A stretch of DNA of 64,000 bases from Chloroflexota bacterium. Lineage in GTDB: Bacteria > Chloroflexota > Limnocylindria > Limnocylindrales > CSP1-4. A model generated the notes under the pieces. It did not search any database, had not been told where the DNA came from, and saw only the letters and a program-made list of their open reading frames with translations. Shown piece after piece: positions 60,666-64,000 of the stretch. Position 1 is the stretch's first letter, and each line of letters starts with the position of its first letter. The position numbers were made by a program, and so were the translations under genes. The DNA lies in NCBI GenBank assembly GCA_005883615.1, contig VBEC01000023.1, positions 38,891 to 102,890 on the forward strand, given 5' to 3'.

Positions 60666-61078
60666 TCATCCGGAGGCCGGTAGCGCGGGTCCGACTGGCC
60701 GCGGACGTCGAGTCGCCGTGGGACGTCGCCCATGCCCTGGCCCGGCGCAACGCCGCCCTCTTCGCCGACGAACGGCATTCCCTGGCGTTCCACGGCGTCG
60801 AGGCTGGTCCTGAGCGCCGCCGTCTTACCCTCTGCCACCTCGCGGACGTAGCCGGCCTCCTCGTCCTGTGTCATGCGCCGCCCGCGGACCACGTTCTTCG
60901 GCTTGCCGACCATCAGCCAGGCAAGGTGGTAGCGGTCCATTTGGCCCCACGCCACCGACAGCAGGTCATCCGACAGCTTGAGCCACGTCTGCAGCGCCGC
61001 GAGACTTGGCTGGGATCGGAGCCGCTCGCCCTCCTGGACGAGCTGTCGCGTCCGGGTGATCAGCTCGTCGCGAGTCAC
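60662..61078 (-). CDS. Hypothetical protein coupled to pabC
   Basis: A 138-residue protein of mostly helical and charged sequence, with RTRQLVQEGERLRSQPSLAA and later KNVVRGRRMTQDEEAGYVRE. No family recognised. GTG 61078 overlaps the pabC stop as GTGA, so it is translated after pabB and pabC, but a folate function is not evident. The C-terminus is rich in Gly, Asp and Arg. Confidence 0.65.
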   Translation of the reverse strand: MTRDELITRTRQLVQEGERLRSQPSLAALQTWLKLSDDLLSVAWGQMDRYHLAWLMVGKPKNVVRGRRMTQDEEAGYVREVAEGKTAALRTSLDAVERQGMPFVGEEGGVAPGQGMGDVPRRLDVRGQSDPRYRPPDD

Positions 61079-62049
61079 CGGCCGGGGCGCTCCGCCGTCG
61101 TGGCGGGCTCTGGCGGCTGGAAGCCCTGGTGGATCCGCGAGCGCTCGTCGATCCACGCTTCGCGCGCTTCGCGCAAGCCGAGGCTACGGTGCCCAGGCCG
61201 GCCATCACCGATCGCGCGTCCTTCGAAGGTGACGAGCGGCACGATCCCGGCCACGCTGCTGGACAGGAAAGCCTCGTCGGCGACCCACAGGTCGGCCGGT
61301 CGCAGGTCCTCTTCGGCGCCGACGTAGCCGAGCTCCGAGGCGTTCGCCAGCAGCCACGTGCGGGTAGTCCCGCCAAGGATCGCCGCACCAAGAGGCGGGG
61401 TCACCAGCCGTCGCTCGAAGATCGCGAAGACGTTCGCCGTCGTGCCTTCGCTCAGTCGGCCGTCGGTCGTCAGGAAGAGGGCATCGTCGGCGCCTGCCCG
61501 ATCCGCTTCGAGGCGGGCGTGGACGTAGTCGGCGCGCGATGTGGATTTCACGCCCGCCAGGGGCGAGCTCGGATCGCGCCGGACCGTCGCCACAATGGCC
61601 CGAACGCCTCGGGCCAGGACCTCGACCGGAGGCGGCGCGTACGGCCTCGCCTGGATCGCCACGGTTGCGGAGGCGGTGTCGAACCCGGCAGGCAGGAGCC
61701 CGCGCCGGGCAATCGGTCCCCGGCTGACGGTGATCCGGAGGGCGGCGTCGCCGGGTGGCTCGTCGCCGTCGCCTGCCGCATCGAGTCCCTCGGCGGCGAG
61801 GAGCTCGCGGATACCTTCAATCAGGCGGCGGTCGTCGAAGGGCAGTCGGATCGCCAGCGCGTCCGTGCTGTCGTGGAGGCGGGCCAGGTGCTCGTAGAGC
61901 TCGATGACCACCCCTCGCCGGGCGCGCAGGGTCTCGAATGCGCCGTCGCCGAGCTGGAAGCCCCGGTCATCCACGCGGAGATGAGGCTCGGACGCGGAAA
62001 CCAGGCGCCCATCGAGCCACACCTGATCGGCTGGGCGCGCGCCCGCCAC
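61075..62049 (-). CDS. pabC: Class IV aminotransferase, 4-amino-4-deoxychorismate lyase-like
   Basis: PLP enzyme releasing pyruvate and p-aminobenzoate in folate synthesis. FQLGDGAFETLRARRG near residue 29 is the fold-type IV N-terminus, the PLP lysine is in LAGVKSTSRADYV near 170, and the phosphate loop is GRLSEGTTANVF. Length is 324 residues. GTG 62049 overlaps the pabB stop by one base (TAGTG), so it is directly coupled. Branched-chain or D-amino-acid transaminase specificity cannot be ruled out, but the pabB context favours PabC. Confidence 0.85.
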   Translation of the reverse strand: MAGARPADQVWLDGRLVSASEPHLRVDDRGFQLGDGAFETLRARRGVVIELYEHLARLHDSTDALAIRLPFDDRRLIEGIRELLAAEGLDAAGDGDEPPGDAALRITVSRGPIARRGLLPAGFDTASATVAIQARPYAPPPVEVLARGVRAIVATVRRDPSSPLAGVKSTSRADYVHARLEADRAGADDALFLTTDGRLSEGTTANVFAIFERRLVTPPLGAAILGGTTRTWLLANASELGYVGAEEDLRPADLWVADEAFLSSSVAGIVPLVTFEGRAIGDGRPGHRSLGLREAREAWIDERSRIHQGFQPPEPATTAERPGR

Positions 62050-63488
62050 TACGCCTCCACGGCCCCGATGGCGCTGAGGGGCCCGCGCGCCTTGGCCACC
62101 GTCTCGTCCCATTCGGCCGAGGGGTCGCTGCGCCACGTGATGCCGCCGCCGACGTGCAGCGTCAGCCTGCGCCCGTCGGCGACGAAGGTGCGAATCGCGA
62201 TGCTCGTGGCCATGGCGCCGTCCGGGCCGATCCACCCGATTGCGCCGGTGTAGGGGCCTCGCCGCACCGTTTCGAGCTCCTCCAGGATTTCCATTGCACG
62301 GATCTTTGGGGCGCCGGTGACCGAGCCACCAGGAAACGCCGCCGCCAGGAGGCCGAATTCGTCACGGCCCGGCGCGAGGCGGCCCGTGACGGTGGACACG
62401 AGGTGCTGCACCGCGGCCGTCCGTTCGAGCCTGCACAGCCGTGGGACGCGGACAGTGCCAGGCGAGCAGACGCGGCCGAGGTCGTTGCGGAGGACGTCGA
62501 CGATCATGACGTTCTCGGCGCGATCCTTGGCGCTCGAGAGGAGATCGCGGGCAAGGGCACGGTCCTCTTCGCGCGTTCGTCCCCGTGGGCGCGTGCCCTT
62601 GATCGGGTCGGTCGCCACGTCGCCGTGCGAATTGACCGCCAGGAACGGCTCCGGGGAGGCCGACAGGATGGCCCGTTGCACGCCCTCGGGCGAAGCCCCG
62701 AGATCGACATACGCGGAGTAGACGGCAGGATCCCCGGTCCGCAGCTGGCGGTAGGCACGCCACGGATCGCCCCGAAACGGCGCCTCGAGCCGACGGCTGA
62801 GGTTCGCCTGGTAGATGTCGCCGCGCTCGATGGCTGCTCGAACGGCCTGTACGCGCCCTTCGTATTCCATCCGATCCATGCTCGACCTGAATCTCACGGG
62901 CACGTCATCGTTCCCGCCCGCTGCCGGCTGGCTCGGACTGGCGCGCGAGGTGAGCCGAACGCGAACGTCGTCGAGTCGCCGGTCGAGGGCTGCGGTGTCG
63001 TGGTCGATCGCCCTCCCGCCGAGCCAGGCCGCGCCGGTGCGGTGGTCCCAGGCGATCACCCAGTCGTGCAGCGCGAGGCGCATCACGGCCAGGCCCTGGT
63101 CGTCGACTGCCCTGGTTGGCAGGCGCTCCAGGGCGTGCCCCAGGTCGTATGACAGGTACCCGATGAGGCCGCCGAGAAACGGCGGTCGAGCCCGCTCGTC
63201 GATCGATGATGGCGCGCCGGGCGCCATCCGGGCGACCAGGTCGCGCGCAGTTGCGAACGGATCCCGCCCGGCCGTCGGAGCTTCCAGGATTTCGACCGGA
63301 TCGGCGGCGAGGTAGCTCCAGCGCGAGCGTCGGCCGGGGCGACCGCTCTCGAGCAGGGCAAGCCCTGGGAGGTCCCGAAATGCCTCGGCGACGTCCAGCG
63401 GCCGGCGCCCGGCCGCTTCAGGTAATCCTTCCAGCCGCACGGCGGCCGCGCCCAGTCGGAGCCTGGCTTCGCCCGTTTCGATCATCAC
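62049..63488 (-). CDS. pabB: Aminodeoxychorismate synthase component I
   Basis: Adds amino to chorismate to give aminodeoxychorismate for folate. PIKGTRPRGRTREEDRAL has the Lys characteristic of PabB rather than the Ala of TrpE, and NVMIVDVLRNDLGRV and TGAPKIRAMEILEELE complete the site. Length is 479 residues. The GTG 63488 and ATG 63485 are adjacent; TATGAT ends six nt before the ATG, which favours ATG. No PabA glutaminase gene is seen. It leads the unit pabB-pabC-hypothetical. Confidence 0.92.
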   Translation of the reverse strand: MMIETGEARLRLGAAAVRLEGLPEAAGRRPLDVAEAFRDLPGLALLESGRPGRRSRWSYLAADPVEILEAPTAGRDPFATARDLVARMAPGAPSSIDERARPPFLGGLIGYLSYDLGHALERLPTRAVDDQGLAVMRLALHDWVIAWDHRTGAAWLGGRAIDHDTAALDRRLDDVRVRLTSRASPSQPAAGGNDDVPVRFRSSMDRMEYEGRVQAVRAAIERGDIYQANLSRRLEAPFRGDPWRAYRQLRTGDPAVYSAYVDLGASPEGVQRAILSASPEPFLAVNSHGDVATDPIKGTRPRGRTREEDRALARDLLSSAKDRAENVMIVDVLRNDLGRVCSPGTVRVPRLCRLERTAAVQHLVSTVTGRLAPGRDEFGLLAAAFPGGSVTGAPKIRAMEILEELETVRRGPYTGAIGWIGPDGAMATSIAIRTFVADGRRLTLHVGGGITWRSDPSAEWDETVAKARGPLSAIGAVEA

Positions 63489-63491
63489 CCG

Positions 63492-63497
63492 ATCATA
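63492..63497 (-). promoter_or_regulatory. -10-like TATGAT, 6 nt before pabB ATG
   Basis: The hexamer matches TANNNT well and stands six bases before ATG 63485. It is placed on the far side of the terminator of the rhodanese gene, as expected for a new transcription unit. Confidence 0.5.
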
Positions 63498-63527
63498 GGC
63501 GAGACCTGATCCGGGACCTCGGGAGAA

Positions 63528-63573
63528 GCGAAAAGAGGCGGGGCGTCAGGCTGGGGGGGAAGCCTGACGCCCC
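63528..63573 (-). terminator. Intrinsic terminator of the rhodanese gene
   Basis: GGGGCGTCAGGCT (63540-63552) pairs perfectly over 13 bp with 63561-63573 around an 8-nt loop. On the minus strand the stem is followed by GCCTCTTTTCG (63529-63539). It separates the upstream rhodanese gene from pabB. It is the clearest terminator in the window. Confidence 0.88.
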
Positions 63574-63595
63574 ATGGCGGAACGTTCTCGGAAGA

Positions 63596-64000
63596 TCAGC
63601 CGCTGGCGGCGACCGGGACGGGCTTCTCGATGGGCACCCCCACCATGCTGCCCCACTCGGTCCACGAGCCGTCGTAGTTGCGCACCCGCTCATAGCCCAG
63701 GAGCTCGTGGAGCACGAACCAGGAGTGGCTCGAGCGCTCGCCGATGCGGCAGTAGGCGATGACGTCCTTGTCCGCGCTGACGCCCTTGGCCTCGTACAGC
63801 GCCCGGAGCTCATCCGCGCTCTTGAAGGTGCCGTCCTCGCGGACGGTCTGGGCCCACGGGATCGAGGCCGCGCCCGGGATGTGGCCCGCCCGCTGGGCGG
63901 TCTCGCTCATGCCCGGCGGGGCGATCACCTCGCCATTGAACTCGGCCGGTGAGCGGACGTCGACCAGGACCAGCTCGGGATCGCCAAGGCGGGGCAGGAT
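63596..64000 (-). CDS. Thiosulfate/3-mercaptopyruvate sulfurtransferase (rhodanese), 5' end outside window
   Basis: The last 134 residues of a rhodanese-family protein, open from the window edge. The C-terminal domain has [26 protein letters not shown] and the active-site Cys in [17 protein letters not shown]-like loop spacing is typical of two-domain enzymes (SseA), with the missing N-terminal domain outside the window. It transfers sulfane sulfur to cyanide or thiols. It ends with a strong terminator. Confidence 0.88.
   Translation of the reverse strand: MLPRLGDPELVLVDVRSPAEFNGEVIAPPGMSETAQRAGHIPGAASIPWAQTVREDGTFKSADELRALYEAKGVSADKDVIAYCRIGERSSHSWFVLHELLGYERVRNYDGSWTEWGSMVGVPIEKPVPVAASG

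Overview
The window is a gene-dense, GC-rich (roughly two-thirds G+C by eye) bacterial chromosome segment of 64 kb. It has no rRNA, tRNA, insertion sequence, phage gene or CRISPR array that I can recognise. The mix of a mycobacterial-type CysO/CysM/Mec cysteine route, an Rrf2-SufC-SufS-SufU iron-sulfur cluster, very large soluble GAF/GGDEF sensor proteins, an ECF-type vitamin/nucleoside transporter and lipoproteins with Ser/Pro/Ala linkers suggests an uncultured high-GC Terrabacterium, most likely Chloroflexota or a deep Actinomycetota-like lineage. I infer this from gene content only; no marker gene settles it.

Layout. 1-13.2 kb, minus strand: a partial Lon-N-domain protein, erpA, then a phenylacetyl-CoA degradation region (paaJ, a lipoprotein, paaH, paaD, paaC, paaB, paaA, a TetR regulator with a palindromic operator at its own start, a GT87-like membrane glycosyltransferase, paaG, a DUF1444-like protein, paaF, an alpha/beta hydrolase and a flavin reductase). 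paaA appears to carry a 5' frameshift. 13.3-19 kb, plus strand: fumC, an unknown protein, then an APC amine/amino-acid permease behind a structured leader and a glutamine-synthetase-like ligase. 19.1-27 kb, plus strand: a signalling operon of an eight-GAF hybrid histidine kinase, an HPt protein and a REC-GAF-class III cyclase, each overlapping the next. 27-34.4 kb: a polysaccharide deacetylase, an SDR, paaN (minus), an aldehyde dehydrogenase, a sialidase-like repeat protein and an M23 peptidase with a long 5' leader.

34.8-42.3 kb: a NUDIX hydrolase, a membrane protein and purE (minus), then a plus-strand unit of nucleoside hydrolase, ECF S, T, A and A' components and a second sialidase-like protein. 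42.6-49.9 kb, minus strand: a sulfur region running iscR-like, sufC, sufS, sufU, rhodanese-ThiF, cysO, cysM, mec and a membrane protein. 50-54 kb: a GrpB-PurK fusion, a VOC protein, a GNAT and an unknown. 53.8-57.9 kb: a 1352-residue HTH-GAF-GAF-GGDEF-GAF-PAS-GGDEF-EAL protein. 58.1-64 kb: cobalamin adenosyltransferase, a DUF59 protein, a DUF433 protein, unknowns, pabC, pabB and a partial rhodanese ahead of a clear intrinsic terminator.

Two themes recur. First, many transcription units start with a -10-like TANNNT hexamer only 6-8 nt before the start codon, which predicts leaderless mRNAs; internal genes are joined by ATGA, GTGA, TGATG or TAGTG overlaps. Second, the region is rich in signalling proteins with repeated GAF sensors feeding cyclic-nucleotide or cyclic-di-GMP outputs. 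The sulfur region links Fe-S assembly with thiocarboxylate-dependent cysteine synthesis in one direction of transcription.
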